Source: Castanea sativa
Lineage: Eukaryota > Streptophyta > Magnoliopsida > Fagales > Fagaceae
DNA: 64,000 bases
Reading direction: 5' to 3'
Assembly: GCF_040712315.1 (NCBI RefSeq)
Contig: NC_134022.1
Location: 3,720,001 to 3,784,000 of the forward strand
The notes below the pieces were generated by a model. The model was not told the DNA's origin. It saw nothing but the letters and a program-made list of their open reading frames with translations, and searched no databases. Position 1 is the first letter of the stretch, and each line of letters begins with the position of its first letter. Below, in pieces: positions 11,397-25,190 of this stretch. Made by a program: the position numbers and the translations under genes.

Positions 11397-13920
11397 ATGG
11401 CGGTGAGTTTTATTTATTTATTATTTTAATCAATTTTCAATAAGTTTGTGTTTATGTTTATGCATATATATTCTAAGTAATCAATTTGAAAATTTTCATC
11501 AGACAATACCAGTTAACCCAAAGCCATTCTTGAACAATTTGACCGGGAAGCCTGTCATTGTCAAACTCAAGTGGGGAATGGAGTACAAAGGTTTCTTCTT
11601 TTTCTCTGCTTTCCTTCTTCTAATTCTTTAAATGGGTCCATTCCCTAATTTATTCTCTCTTTTTGATTTGGTCTCTATTCAGGTTTTCTTGCCTCAGTGG
11701 ATTCATACATGAACTTGCAGGTTCTTCTTTTTTTTTTTTTAATCATTTTACTGTGTACCCACTTCGAGTTTGCCTCAATTTCTAGTTTCTAAGCTTTCAT
11801 TCATGTCACGTAGGTTGCTACATTTAGCAATTATGATTTTATTGTTGCTTTAAGATACACAAAATATGTACACTCATTATAGTAATGCTCCTTGTTTATT
11901 TTCATGAATTTGATTATCAAGGTTAGCGCAAGTGCTATGTGGTTTCGAAATCTTCACTAGCAGTGTAGTGCTTCTTCTTATATGGAATAAAGAAACAAGG
12001 AAAACTTGACATTTAGTAGGCTACAAAGTAATATATGCATTACACTAGGTCCAAATTGAATAGACCAATAATATTGGGCTATTATTCCTTGCACGTTTTC
12101 ATTGCTGCATCTTATTCTACTAGAAAAAAACAGTCAATTACTGCCCGATCCTCCCAAGGTGAAGAATGACATCTAAAACATTCATTTGTGCAATCCAAAA
12201 TTTGAGACAACTTGTTCTTTTTTCCATAAAGAAAAGTGAAAAGGTATTAATCAAAGAAAGCAATTTTCTTTGACCAAATACTGATTTTTAAGGTTGATGC
12301 CGATATGTGATACCATTTGAAATTGTATGAGAAATGGTAGAAATGAAATTATAGACTTCTCATCATATAAATCCTAAAAAGAGTTGATCCTAATTTAAGC
12401 CATATGTATAAGAATCTTATTTTATAGTTTCACATTACTGTCTTGTCCAATGTATTATGTTTGAACCATGTTGACAGATGTGAGCAAAAGGGGAAAAAAA
12501 TCCATTTTGTCTTATATATGAAGATATCTGTTATTTGAAATATGATTCAAACATCATGATAATGTCTGAACTTGGAAGTTTCATATACTGAGCTGTTTTC
12601 AACCTTCTCGTGTATTTAGTACACATCTGCATGTTTGTATTCTAATGCTACACATATATGATGTGTAGCTGGCTAACACCGAAGAATACATTGATGGGCA
12701 ATTCACTGGAAATCTGGGAGAGATTTTGATCAGGTAACTTCAGTCTAATGCTGGAATCTCTCTATTATAGTTTTACATGAATACTCCTTTGTTTCAATGA
12801 CCTCTCTTACTTAAAGTATATGTTTCCTTGATAGATTATCACATGTGCTATATGATAAATGAAGAACTGCTTATAAGTAATGACAAGAACTACTTCATAG
12901 TTTTTAATAATGGTGTCGCATTATTTATAAACTTGCTTACTTTTTCCATAATATCAACAACCGGATGTGAGAGTGAATCTTTTAATATTGTTGCAAATTC
13001 AAAGTTGTCCTTTAGAAGTGGATCTAGTTCATAAGGGAAAATCAAAATAGTCAACCCAGAAAGATGTGTAAATTGTGACCACCTTGATTTAAAATTGAAG
13101 GAGTGTATTGAGAATGACTATACGACACTTTGTTTATGCCCCTTCTGTACATATAGCTTAATCTACCAGTCGTATAGGTTAGCGACATAATTTGGGAATT
13201 AGTTATAAGTTCTGCCACGTGTTGACCCATCAGAACTAATAATTTGTGATTCTATTATTTACCTTTACGCTGCTCTGGTATAATGAACAGAGCTCTTGTA
13301 ATCTAATTTATTTAGCTTAATACAGAATTAGATTTCCCATATTTCTCTCAAATTCTATTAGAGTGGAACAGAAATTTAGTTTCTCAACTAAATTTTGTAT
13401 TTTTATGTTACCTTTAAGCCATAAAACTGCTGAACAGAGTATTTTAATCTACTTGTCAAATTTGGGAATGCTTTACCAGTAACTATACTGTAGTTCAAGT
13501 GGAATGGTCAAAGACTATCCAGTTGAGGCCTCCAAAAGGTGTGAGTTATTACAAATAATGCTTTGACATCGTTAATAGTTATAATTACCACAAAATTGAA
13601 AACCATGGTGCCATACTACTGGAGTTTAAATGAAAATAGTCAAAGACTAACCAGTCTAAGGCTCTGGCTCATTGGAGTATGGGACAATAACTTCTCCATC
13701 CAAAACTTGTGATATATAGCTAATATTGCTTCCACATATATGATGAACAATAGTAGTCTATTTATGACTAGAAGAATTAAAATTGATACAAATTTTAAGA
13801 CTCAATGTTCGGACAACTCACTGCATCTTTTATTGTTTTTCCATCTGCAGATGTAACAATGTTCTTTATCTTCGTGGAGTACCAGAGGATGAGGAAATCG
13901 AAGAAGCTGATCGAGACTAA
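11397..13920 (+). CDS. SmF: Small nuclear ribonucleoprotein F (SmF), complete
   Basis: Five exons: 11397-11402, 11503-11590, 11683-11720, 12669-12733 and 13851-13920 (267 nt, 88 aa, TAA at the end). All borders are GT/AG with compatible phases. The first exon encodes only Met-Ala. The protein contains [40 protein letters not shown] and [11 protein letters not shown], i.e. the Sm1 and Sm2 motifs of the Sm fold, and ends in an acidic tail ([12 protein letters not shown]). SmF is one of seven proteins forming the Sm ring around U1, U2, U4 and U5 snRNAs in the nucleus, and is needed for snRNP assembly and splicing. Length matches the plant family. No defect is seen. The fourth intron is the longest (about 1.1 kb). 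Confidence 0.97.
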
Positions 13921-14689
13921 GAAATGGGGCATCCCAGCGGTTCAGTAGTGGCCTAAGTAGGATTCCAGTATTCTATTTTGCTTCTTTGAGTCATGGCACC
14001 TACATTGTACTTGTATCCCATGTAGAGGTATTCTGGATGTTCCATGGCTCATGCTAACAATGCCTTATAAAAGGACCCTCATAGATGTATTGTTCCCTTA
14101 AGTTGGTTCTGATTGCCTGCCCTTTATCATGGTGAATAGTTCAATGCACTGCAAAAATATTTCACATTGTGTTAACTATCCCTTTGGTTTAAAATGAACG
14201 CATTTTTCTTCCATTGCATTTATAATAATTTCATCACAATGAGAATCAAATGAGATTTTAATTTATGGTTTAATTATTAATTCCCACATATGGAATAATT
14301 AGTCTACATATCCACTTTTGGAGATGAGGAGGTCAAGTTTTTACGACATTTTATACCGTTGATCTTCAAGTAATCTTTATCGACAACACTAGGTGGTATT
14401 AAATCACGGATGAAGGGAGCTTGTAAGAATGCAAGAAAATGTGATTTCTAATTTGTTTTCAAAATAACTTAGGTGCTGTTTTTTATGTTTTCCTTTTTAA
14501 GATTCAGCCATGTGACTTTTTTCTCATGGGATGAAAATATATTTTTAGTTAAGTACAGCGGTGTTGTACTTTATCTTATATGGTATTTTTGGAGAGAAAG
14601 AAATGCCCCTTGTTTTGAAGGAAAATAACTCAAAACTTGATTAATTGAAGTTGTTATTTTTTGTAAGACGCTCTATAATTGGAGTACAG
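13921..14689. other. SmF 3' flank, no further gene seen
   Basis: AT-rich, with no convincing coding frame. The SmF 3' UTR and polyadenylation site should lie in its first few hundred bases, but I cannot fix the site. Confidence 0.5.
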
Positions 14690-15062
14690 GGTCCATGCAT
14701 TAGGGTGTTACTTTCGTTGTTGATGATCATGATTGGGAGTTGAGAAATGTATTGGGGTGTTACTTTCGTTCTGGATAATAATGATTGGGAGTTGAGAGAC
14801 GTTGGTGGATATTTAATGGATCCCATTTATTCAATCGAGATTAGGTGGGACGTTGAAGATCATATTTGTTGGAGACCGACAAAGAGTAAGTTTTTGAGGT
14901 TAAATCTTTCTATATGCAATTTTCTAATGGGGACAAGCCTTATTTCCCATGGAAAAATATTTGGAGAAAGTTCCTTTATAAGCAGCTTTCTTTGCTTGGA
15001 CTATGGCGGTGGAGAAAATTCTTACTTTATATAATCTTTCAAGGAGAAGGATTATTGTTGTA
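14690..15062 (+). pseudogene. Degenerate LINE fragment (region after the reverse transcriptase)
   Basis: Across shifting frames the sequence reads like the C-terminal part of a plant LINE ORF2: IEIRWDVEDHICWRP, a lysine-containing K..F..V-type stretch, then PWKNIW and a remnant of the FFAW block. At its left side a 52-bp segment (GGTGTTACTTTCGTT ... GGGAGTTGAGA) is tandemly duplicated at about 14704 and 14756. Several frameshifts and no tail are seen, so it is an old dead copy. Plus orientation. Confidence 0.55.
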
Positions 15063-15300
15063 GATTGAAGATAGCAGAAAATTTGTTATATATTTTTGAG
15101 TTTGTCATAGATACATGTTTGCAGATGAGTTTGTTTAATTTTATATTTCTGTCTAATTTATTGGTCTATGTGATTTTTCCAGCAAGATGGTTTTCCTTCT
15201 TTTGGTGATTTTTATTGGCTTTACTTGCAATTAAGTGATGTTTGTATGCAATTTTGTCAATCAAATGGTTCGATAAAAGCGGTTTAGACATTTAAAGAGG

Positions 15301-15590
15301 AATTTCATAGTGGGTTTGTGTGATTGTGTCTGAAATTATAATTTTAAAATGGATTTGCTTGATTTTGATTGCTCGAATTTATTTGTTCAAAAGAATTTTT
15401 CACAATGATACTTTTCGGGGTTAGTTTTATTACTTTTTACTTAAACTAAGTGATATTTGGATGTTGGTGGAATTTCATAGTGAGGTTGTGTTTGAAATTG
15501 TAATTTTCAAATCGATTTGCTTGATTTTGATTGCTCAAATTTATTTGTCCTAAAGTAAATGTACTACAATAATACTTTATGGGTTACTGA
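15301..15590. repeat. Diverged tandem duplication, period about 170 bp
   Basis: AATTTCATAGTG...GATTTGCTTGATTTTGATTG...TTTATTTGT occurs at 15301 and again at 15471, with substitutions and small gaps. Noncoding. Confidence 0.75.
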
Positions 15591-17646
15591 TATTTCTGGG
15601 TTCCTTAGCATTATGGTTAGAGCATAGAAGAAATGTGGGCGTGGTCATAAGAAAATGTTTGCTTTACTCTTTGCCCTCTACAGCACTCCAATATATAACA
15701 TTGGTTACATATTTTTAGAGTGGATATTAGCTTTAAGATGTTGATTGTAATGAGATGAATTTTGTGTAACATTATACATATTTTTATACAGTGACTACAT
15801 ACTTCTTACAGCTTTTAAAGGATGGAAGGATGCAAACTGTAATGAAAAGAACTTAGTCACCTTGGAAGTGACATATAATATGAGAATGAAATTTGTAGAT
15901 CTATTTAGCATTGGCTTTGTAGACAAATTGATGGTACTAATACAAACTCTTTAAGATTTTAAAATTTTAAAGTATTTGATTTGCTAAAATTTTAAAGATG
16001 CTAATATCTTTTTCATGTATGCATGGACTAATTACTAGCATCAACATATACGAGAGAGGAGGCTTTTTTAATGACAATGATTTATCTTATATTTAATGTA
16101 AGGTAAGCTACATGAATTAATATGGCATTGATTGATTTCATGACACATGGGCTGTGAATTAGGCTTAGGGGTTGACTCCCATGGGCTGGACCAATATGGC
16201 TCTTTCACGTCCTCTTTTCTTCCCACCCACATTAATTAATAATCTCATTGATGATGGGCCAATTTTTCATGAGTTTTTAGACTGTAAATTTGGTCTATTT
16301 AATTAGCAAAATTAGTGGGCCCTTAGGATTAAATTTTGCGGGCCCAATTCAACTGACTTTCTGCTATTTATTCTCACGGGTAGTGTGCTGGAGATATGGA
16401 CTTTTGTCTGAATTTGTGGGCTTTCGGCCTTTTTATTTATTGTGTAAAAGACAATTGCTACTATCAAAGGCAAAGAATTAGACTCAAAAACATCAAAGTT
16501 TAGATTGAAAAAAAAAAAAGAATAAAAATTTAAGACACATCAAGGACTTTAAATGCATAATATGAACTCCAAATAGAAGTGTATTCTTTTATAGTCTTCT
16601 TTAACTCAGCATCTTGGAGAAGTACATGAAATTTCAGTATATGCTATCCTATTATCAACTTTCTCTTGCATTAGTAAAGGCATAATTTTTCCACATAAAT
16701 TATTTTGAGCGGTATTTTGTTTTGTGTTTCTTCATGGTTAGAAAATATAATTGTTTACCAACCTAACAGATGTCCGATCTCAAGAAGAACTAATTCAAGA
16801 GAAAAGTATTAAAAAACATGTATTTTGGAAACTATAGTTTAAATACAGCCTAAAAACATGTATTTTGTGTAAATAAATAAAAAGAATTTAAAGATAAAAG
16901 AGTTGGTGGGTCAATTTTATTAGTGCGAATTTAAAGAATAATGAGAAAGAAATAGAGTTGGTAGGTTATAGTCAGGAAACTAACTGATAAATTAATGGTA
17001 GCAGTAGTGGTCAGTTGAGTCATTTCTCAAGGGCTCCAGAACAGGTCGAATACAAAGTGGACATAACATTACCATGAAGATTATGACCACACAAGAAATA
17101 TTGTTTATTCATGAATCATCATTAGAATTTTTCTATAAAGAAAAAGTCCTTTGACATTTTATAATGACATACATGATGATGAATGTTTTAATTTGAAAAT
17201 GGATATTTAGAGTCAGCCATTTTTGAACGTTTAGTAGGTTTTCATTTGTGTGGAAATGTCCAAATGCATACTTTGGAAAATCTGTCCACTACATCATAGT
17301 ATAAATGAGAGACACCTGTCCTATAGTATTTAGAAATGGGACCACATAAGTCACCATTTCGGCTTTGGATCTTGGAGACATTTCAATTTTCAAGTCAAAG
17401 GAGGATGCCTTAGCCATTATTTGTAAAATGATTGATGCGTTTTGATAGAAGATGTTCTGTTATTGTATTAAACCAATTCAACAAACTATGTTATGTGTGA
17501 AATTGTGCTTCTTTCTTTGATTCCCTAAGAAATGATTTTATATGGACAGATTGTTTATGTTTCATTTGTGCTAATAACTGGGGAAAACGTCAACTTTGTG
17601 GTAGTTATACTCATCTTACTTGATTTTCTAAGCATGACTTGCAAGT

Positions 17647-17650
<4 letters not shown>
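15591..17650. other. Intergenic region, no gene seen
   Basis: AT-rich DNA without a protein-like frame. It contains the second copy of the dispersed repeat (16475-16640). Confidence 0.55.
16475..16640. repeat. Dispersed repeat, copy B
   Basis: Counterpart of 7388-7563 in the same orientation. Both end with the block CATCTTGGAGAAGTACATGA followed by AATTTCAG. Confidence 0.7.

Positions 17651-17715
<65 letters not shown>
17651..17715. repeat. (TA)n microsatellite
   Basis: About 32 uninterrupted TA units. One of six long TA tracts in the window. Confidence 0.98.
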
Positions 17716-17718
<3 letters not shown>

Positions 17719-19629
17719 GGGTAAAAAGATGTATATAAATTCAAATTCATTTTATAAACTAGATTTAGGGTTGTAAACAAGTCAAGTTTAGCAAAGTATT
17801 AACAATTTAAGATCGTTCATTTAATTTTACTGAACATGAATCTAGCTCAAGTTTATTACCAAACTATATTATGTACATATTCAAAACCTGTTTCATTTTC
17901 TTGTAGAACAAATTTGAGTTTGTTTACAAATTTTTTGCATAATTTATTATATTCACAGTAAACACTACCACTAATTTTTTTAACTATTCAAAACTCAATG
18001 CTAATAATCAATAACTAAATTATAGTTGAAATTATATTAATTAAATAAAATGGTTTTATTTTCCAAACTTAATTATAAATTTAAATTTTCCAACAGTGTA
18101 TTGTTAAAAGTAATTTTCAGTAGACTATTAATATTATCAATAAATAACAATTAATCATGTGATATCTAGTGAACTTATTTATAAATTTATATAATCTAAT
18201 TTCAAGTTTGTATAAGTATATTTTTATTCATGTATACGTATAAAAATATTATTTATATATATATATATATATTTAAATCTAGCCTCATATCCAAGTTTTT
18301 TTTTAATGAATACATTAACATATTTAAACTTGACTAGTTTAGTAGCTGAGCCTAAACCTAAGTTGAGTTTGACCGACTTAGTATATAAACGAACATAAAC
18401 TAATATTTTTCCAATTTGAGCTTGAGTTATTATTAAAGAGTAATGCTATGGGCATAAACTATTTCACAACATTTTTACAAAATGTTGATGTGGACAACAT
18501 TTTTTTGATTTTCATCTAGACCCGTCATTAATATAACTTTTTCATTTATTAACAATCACTCATCACATCAATAGTTTGTAAATTTTTTTTGTATCTCTAC
18601 CATTATTCATTTTTAAATATTTCAATTCCTTTACAACCCATCACTCCATAATAAAAGGCATTTCTCCTTCTTAAAAAAAAAAACACGAAATATCCTTCCT
18701 AAACCCTAACTCCCTTCATGAAGATGATGAATTATTACACTTTACTTAAGAAAAAAAAAAACTTAAATACTTTTTTCTTTGGTGTGAATCCAACAGCTTA
18801 ATTTACTATCAATAAAAATAATTGATATTTCTTCATTAAAAAAAAAAACACTAATTATAAAATGTGAAGTAAATGCGAAGCAGCAATAATAGGAGTAGAC
18901 AAAATGCATTTGACACCTTAGCAATGATGTTATTTTGCCGCAATGGCCGGAACTTATAAAAAGAAAGAAAACAACACGTAATTTCGAACGAGTACTATGT
19001 AGGCACGTAACATGCATTGTCTAAATCTAATGAAACATAACAGTGATTGATTTGAATCAATGTAATGCCTTTTTTCATATAGCCCATAAAACAAAAATGT
19101 CAAAATTTTTGTTCATCAAAAAAAAAAAAGTCAAAATTCTTGCTTGGAAAAATGGATGCGTATATCTATCATCATTTTGGAATTATTAAGGGGTGCCGTG
19201 AACACTGAATAGCAAGTATTTCTCTTTTACAGAAATTGAACAAATTAGTATTAGATGTTTCTCATGAAAAAGATTTAAAAAGAAAAGAACTTAGCATTAG
19301 ATAATCCCTATATATATATGCATTTTAAAAAAAATAATGTTTTTATTTATTTCTAAATATATGTTTTATTTTTTTTTATACATTTTAAATAAGGGGCGGG
19401 AAATGCAAACCCTACATGTTTCTATTAAAAACAATAGAAAATGTAACATTTGACTTGAAGGTCATCGGCATGTATGCATTTGATTAGCACCCAATCCAAC
19501 AAGTTATATTATTATTTTCTTCTTTCATTCTTGTCATCCATTTGTTTCTTGTCATGGTAAGTCGAAAAATATGAAAGAAGAAAATAATAGAATTATGTTC
19601 AAATTTATTTATTACTCTCATTTATTAGG
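17716..19629. other. Intergenic region rich in old repeat fragments
   Basis: 17765-18430 resembles the common plant repeat that begins GGGTTGTAAACAAGTCAAG and carries many CTTGAGTTT-like phrases, often a hAT-type MITE. From 18438 a segment starting GAGTAATGCTATGGGC resembles other pieces at 25784 and (inverted) 33271-33285. No protein-like frame is seen. Confidence 0.45.
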
Positions 19630-19639
19630 GAAAAAATAT

Positions 19640-19804
19640 TATTATTTTTTGATACAAGATAGAAATTTCGTACTCTAACCTAATCTAAATGTATATGTGT
19701 GTGAAGCTTTCTCTTGGAGACTTGAACCCTAGTCCTTACCCACTCTCTATACCCCACAAGCACTTATACTTGTGGAGTGACCATCACCAAATGTGTGCGG
19801 TGGT
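19640..19804 (-). mobile_element. tRNA-derived SINE, copy 1
   Basis: Same family as 26320-26473 and 43380-43542, here inverted. On the minus strand it has a head with a Pol III A-box-like segment, a B-box-like GGGTTCAAGTCTCC region and an ending near TCTTGTATC plus a T/A tail. The 10-bp duplication GAAAAAATAT flanks it (19630-19639 and 19805-19814). Confidence 0.8.
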
Positions 19805-19814
19805 GAAAAAATAT

Positions 19815-21468
19815 ATTATAAACATACATTTAAAAAATTACTATTTAAAGAATATATTTACAAAATATATAAGTAAATCTATTTATTTAAAAACTTTCTT
19901 TTCCAAAAACAAATTATTCATTTATTTATTTAAGAAATGTAGGGAAATTCATTTATTTTATGTGCTTATTATATTTATCTTATTTACATTGTATTTGTTA
20001 AGCACATAAGTGTGACATTTATTATTTATTCTATCTGAACTTGATTTATTTGTATACAATTCTAGTGTATATTATTATGTGTAAATGTGTAATCTTCAAT
20101 TTAATTATTTATTAAAATTAAACCTAGATTTAAAATGTTTAACGACTATTAATTATGATTAATATAACTTTAAGGATTATTGTATATGATTTGATGAAAT
20201 AAAATATTTTTTTAATGATATAGAACTATATTGATGAAAATTTTATTTTATACAAGAAAAAAGAAAGAGAAAAAAGCTATATATATATATATATATATAA
20301 TTTGTGTGTGTTTTTGTTATTTTGTAGATTAATTTAGATAACCAGCATAAAATTTATAACTCCAGCGCTGCTTAGAATAAAAGGTGATGAGTGAATGGAA
20401 GACGCACTAAAATATTTCTTTGTGCATTCTCTGATTCCATATGCCTATCTCTTTTCCATTTAAAAAAATAAAAAAGAAGAAGAAGAAGAAGAAGAATTAT
20501 TATTTCAGCTCCTGTCACACTGTCGTACTCAATGAGGAAATCAAAGACATCTGAAACTCCTCTTAACATTTATGAACGGTCGCCATTATGCTGGGTTGAT
20601 AGACGAACTTTGCTCGAAATTACTTATTGAGAGAGGTTTTTTATTTATTCACTTCTCTCTTCAAATTTATTTTTGAAATAGCAAAGAAAATAAGGTGCAT
20701 TATCTTAAAGATTTGGTCATTACAAAGATGTTCTTGTCAGTGGTTTGAGTCACAATTTATCGGGTGCATAATATACTTCTATAACTTTTTCTGCTGCCAA
20801 AGCCTATATATATATGCTTGCGCTTACAATTTACAAATTTTCTTTTTTGGCTCAGCCTTTTGGATACTGGAAGTGATTATGAGCAAAACATTTTTACATT
20901 ATTTCTCCCATTTCGATCCCTCATTATTTTCTACGTTCAAACTTGGAATTAGAAAAAAGAGATTAAAAGAGCTTAAAAAAAGAATGGAACAAGCAGGCTG
21001 AAAAACTGACTTGTTTAATCATAGTTGTAATGATTCAAATGAGTCCTTTTCAATGGCTGATTCATTGAAATTATGATTAGGAAACAATATTTGATTATTC
21101 ACGAATCATCAAAACAATCTCCATCTAAAGAAACATTCCAACTTTGAAGTTTATCATGAAACAAAAAGTAGTTGCTTTATGACCCGAGCAGTTTGAACTT
21201 ATGAATATTCGAAGATTCAGCCAACCAGTCACTCATGAACAGCTATATATATTAATTTTCTTTCTTAGAATAAAAAGTCTAGCAAATAAAATTCCTTCAA
21301 CTGAATGTGACCCTTTAAGAGCCCTATAGGTAACACTTGGGCACCCCTGAAAATGAAACTTATTTGTTTTATTTGGTCAAAAGAGGTGTTTCCATTCTTG
21401 TAAACAATGATGTAGTAAACCTGGGATTTTTTTTTCAGTTGATTCTTTATTATATGCTAGGTCAAAAA

Positions 21469-21471
<3 letters not shown>
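19815..21471. other. Intergenic region, no gene seen
   Basis: Very AT-rich, with a short (TA)n near 20280 and (GAA)n near 20478. The 124-codon frame at 20627-21001 shows no recognisable domain and is probably chance. Confidence 0.5.

Positions 21472-21504
<33 letters not shown>
21472..21504. repeat. (TA)n microsatellite
   Basis: About 16 uninterrupted TA units, following a short interspersed AT-rich stretch. Confidence 0.95.
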
Positions 21505-21510
<6 letters not shown>

Positions 21511-21664
21511 CTACTAGGTCAAAAAAAGTTTAAATTATAATTTTCCCTTTGATTTTGATCATAATGACCTGCTGAAAATTAATCAGTACTAGCAAAGTGT
21601 AGTTCTTTGGTTCTCTAATTCTACTATGCTGAAAATCAAATAAACAAAGATTATAAAAAAAATT

Positions 21665-23540
21665 TTTAGTAGCATCTTGTACGAAAAGTCTGTAATAAAT
21701 AGGGACAATTCTACTAGTCTAGAAACTGGTTCTTATTCTATTGTCTGGACTAATATATGAAAGCAGTACGTAGCACTATTGAAAGTGACTTAATGAACGA
21801 ACATTTACAATTTCAAGCGTAATTAAGTAGTTTGAGAATTCAGTTGGAATTAGCAGCAGAAAACCTTGTTCCTAATTTAATGGTTTTGGAAAAGAGAGAG
21901 CAATCTTTGCAAACCTAATCTTCACAAACTACGTACGTACTCATTTCATTTTTGAGATGTGAAGGTCCGATATTTATGCCATCATATATATATATATAGT
22001 GGTTATAGCTAACAAAGTTTGTTTTCAGTTAATTTAATTTTAGCTAATGATTTGTGAGTCAAAAGACATTTTTTTAGTATTTTCAATGGAGATATTTAAG
22101 ATTCAAATACCTATCACCACTTAAAATGTATAAAGATTAGAAAGAAAGGACCTTCACATAAAAGAAAAAACTGGGCAAACAAGTAATTAGTGTAGGAAAG
22201 TTATAAATAGAACAAAGCTTTCCTCCAAAATCAATTTGAAGAAATTTCCTTCATTCCATTACGTGGCGATTCATAAACCCATTAATGTATGTTATTTAAA
22301 CAAGTCACACGCCTCATAAAATAATTTATGTTATTAAAATTACTCGTGCATGATTTTATCAATCATCGCATAGTGAATTGAAAGAATTTTACTCTAAACC
22401 AGTTTGAAAATAAACTTTTTACTTGTAAATATAGGTGATAGCCAAAATTAAGTAGTGAAATTGGAGAAGGGCATGGGATTTGCATGAATTTCATTCTATG
22501 ACTAATAGAATCTCAACAAGCATGAAAAGAGAGCTCTTATGATCATGGTAAGCTGTCTTTTTTATTAACATTTTAAAAAAATTGTTATAGTAGATTCGTG
22601 TGAAAAGTCTCTAATTAAGTAGGGACAATTCTATTAGTCTAGAAATTGGTTCTTATTCTGTTGGACTGGACTAATATGAAAGCAGTACGTAGAACTAGTG
22701 AAAGTGACTTTTTTTTTTTTTGTTGATAAAGTGAAAGTGACTTAATGAACGAACATTTACAATTTCAAGCGTAATGAAGTGGTTTGAGAATTCAGTTGGA
22801 ATCAGCTGCAGAAAAACCTTGTTCCGAATTTAATGGTTTTGGAAAAGAGAGAGCAATATTTGCAAAACCTAAAATCTTCACAAACTACGTACGTATTCAT
22901 TTCATTTTTGAGATGTGAAGGTCATATATTTATCCTTCATATATTTATAGTGGTTATAGCTAACCAAGTTTGTCTTGGGTTAATTTGACTGTGGCTAATG
23001 ATTTGTGAGTCAAATGACACTTTTTTAGTATTTCAAATAGAAATATTTAAGATCCAAATACCTATCACCACTTAAAATGTATAAAGATTAAAAAATAGGA
23101 CCTTCACATAAAAGAAAAAACTATTGGCAAACAAGTAATTGGTGTAGGAAAGTTATAAATAGAACAAAACTTTCTTCCAAATTCAGTTTGAAGAAATCTT
23201 CTTCATCCCATTATGGGGCAATTCATAAACAATGTGTGTTATTTAAACAAATCACACGCCTCATAAAATAGTTTATATGATTAAAAGTACTCGTGCCTGA
23301 TTTTATCAATCATCATCAAGTAAACTGAAATAATTTTCTTCTAAACCAATTTGAAAGTAAACTTTTTACTTGTAAATAGCCAAAATTAAGTAGTGAAATT
23401 GGAGAAGGGCATGGGATTTGCATGAATTTCATTCTATGACTTAGAGAATCTCAACAAGCATGAAAAGAGAGCTCTTATTGCATCCCTTAAGAAAACTATA
23501 TATATGTGATCATGGTAAGCTACTAAGCTATGTCTTTTTA
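21665..23540. repeat. Segmental tandem duplication, two units of about 0.92 kb
   Basis: Unit 1 (about 21665-22560) and unit 2 (about 22585-23540) are collinear. AGGGACAATTCTA at 21701 recurs at 22621 (offset 920). GCAGTACGTAG, ACAATTTCAAGCGTAAT, the block ending ACTACGTACGTA and GGCATGGGATTTGCATGAAT recur in the same order. The offset rises to about 938 near the end because of small indels, including an extra block before GATCATGGTAAGC in unit 2. No open frame spans either unit, so this looks like duplicated noncoding DNA or an undefined transposon. Confidence 0.9.
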
Positions 23541-24589
23541 TTATATCCTTCAAAATAAGCAGGGTTTTCTTTAAAATTATCTTCAATCTTGTGTATGACT
23601 TTTCTTCCCCCACCCCTCGCCTCTTTGAATGTAAAAAGTTAGTCCATTTCTGCTGGCCTCTAGAAGAATGAAACTAGTTTTTCCTTGAGAAATTAAAAGA
23701 ATATGGAGTAAACACAAATAAATCGTGTAATTGGTACGTACTGAGATATTTTAATTCCAATCCTCTATACTAGTCGTGATATTTCAACACTTACCCTACA
23801 AGCTACACCACTGACTTTAGAGGTCATCTTAGGAAAAAATTAACATAGTTGAACTTTTTTTTTGTTCTTTATTCTCTTTTGGCTTTTGCAAAGACACAGA
23901 CAAAAAATCACAAGGGCACAAGAAATTAAGAACCAGAACACACGCACACACATTTAAAATATTTTTTTTAAAAAAAGAACAAAGGAAAGAGAGAGGTCGG
24001 CTAGAGGAAACAAATTAGTCATCTGTAAATTTAAATTGAAAAAGATTAGAAGAAAAAAAAATATGTTCTCAATATCCTATTGTGCCCATGTGCATCAGTG
24101 CATGCCTTGTTAGCACATCTGTAAATTCCTTGCAAAGAAAAGTCCGACTGATCTATGACTGAGTTTGTTTTGTATCCGAAATATCTAAGTTTGAGCCTCC
24201 CATGCATTGCGTATTATAGTTGGCAAGAATTACAATCTATATGCATTTCCGTCAAAGCTCAGTGCCTTACGGCTTACATGCGTTTTTGGTATTTAGCTTC
24301 TAAAACAGCACATCTGAAAGCATTCCATTATGATCTCTTACTTAACAACACATATAGAACATGATAAGAACCTAAGCAGTAGGAGTAATTCTTTAAAATA
24401 GTTAAACTCTTAAGTGTAGAAAGAGATAGAACAAACAAAAATGTTTGGAACATAGCCGGAATGCCCTTTTTTTTAAATTTTTTTTTTTTTTAAGTTGTTA
24501 GAAATATATATTAACATATGGCTTTCTCTGCTACTTGAACTCCTTTCCCTTAACACCTAACACTTTGTATGTAGAGAGCTGTCAATCAA
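23541..24589. other. Intergenic region, no gene seen
   Basis: AT-rich, with poly-A and poly-T runs. No protein-like frame or clear repeat end. Confidence 0.5.
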
Positions 24590-25190
24590 GAGTGACAATT
24601 TGTGTTAGTGTGATGCGTTGAGTTAGAGTTATTTGAGTAAATGAGTTGACACGAATACAACCTATTAATAATCGTTTCAACCCAACTTGATTTGTTTATA
24701 AAACTAGTTAACATGACATGACTCACTTAACCAATGTATAAATGGATCATTTTGAGTTAACACGAAGGCTACATGGTCTATTTTAAAAAGCAAGTTGTGT
24801 TAGTTGACACAAATACAACTTTTTTAACCCACTTCAAACACGAACCATTTCAACTTGTTTGACTTGATTAATATTATTTTGAATTTAATAAATAACAAAT
24901 TTCATATAAAGTCCTAATTTATTACATCTAAAATAAAATAAATATTTAACTGTTATGCATGTTAAATGGGTCGTGTTAAAATTGGTCATTTTGTGTAGAC
25001 ACAATTAAATAACCATACTAATCATGTCAATTAAGGTTTAGAAAGGTTAACATGAAATTGACATGTTTCTTACCGTGTTTGATTACGGGTTGCCTTGATT
25101 ATGACCAAAATCGTTAAGACTGAGCCCTAACCCTCAAAAATTGTGTCATTTTAGTGTCGTGTTTGCAAGCTGTCATTGTCGGCTCTATTG
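24590..25190. mobile_element. Degenerate hAT-like noncoding repeat
   Basis: Starts near GTGACAATTTGTGTTAGTG and ends near the inverse-type phrase GTGTTTGCAAGCTGTCATTGTC. Between them are many GACACGAATACAACC- and GGGTCGTGTTAAA-like phrases, in the style of a widespread dicot MITE family. The ends are eroded and no target duplication could be set. Confidence 0.4.

Noticed and set aside
20627..21001. 124-codon plus-strand frame
   Set aside because: Composition is that of translated AT-rich noncoding DNA (Phe/Leu/Lys-rich). No domain, no splice context.
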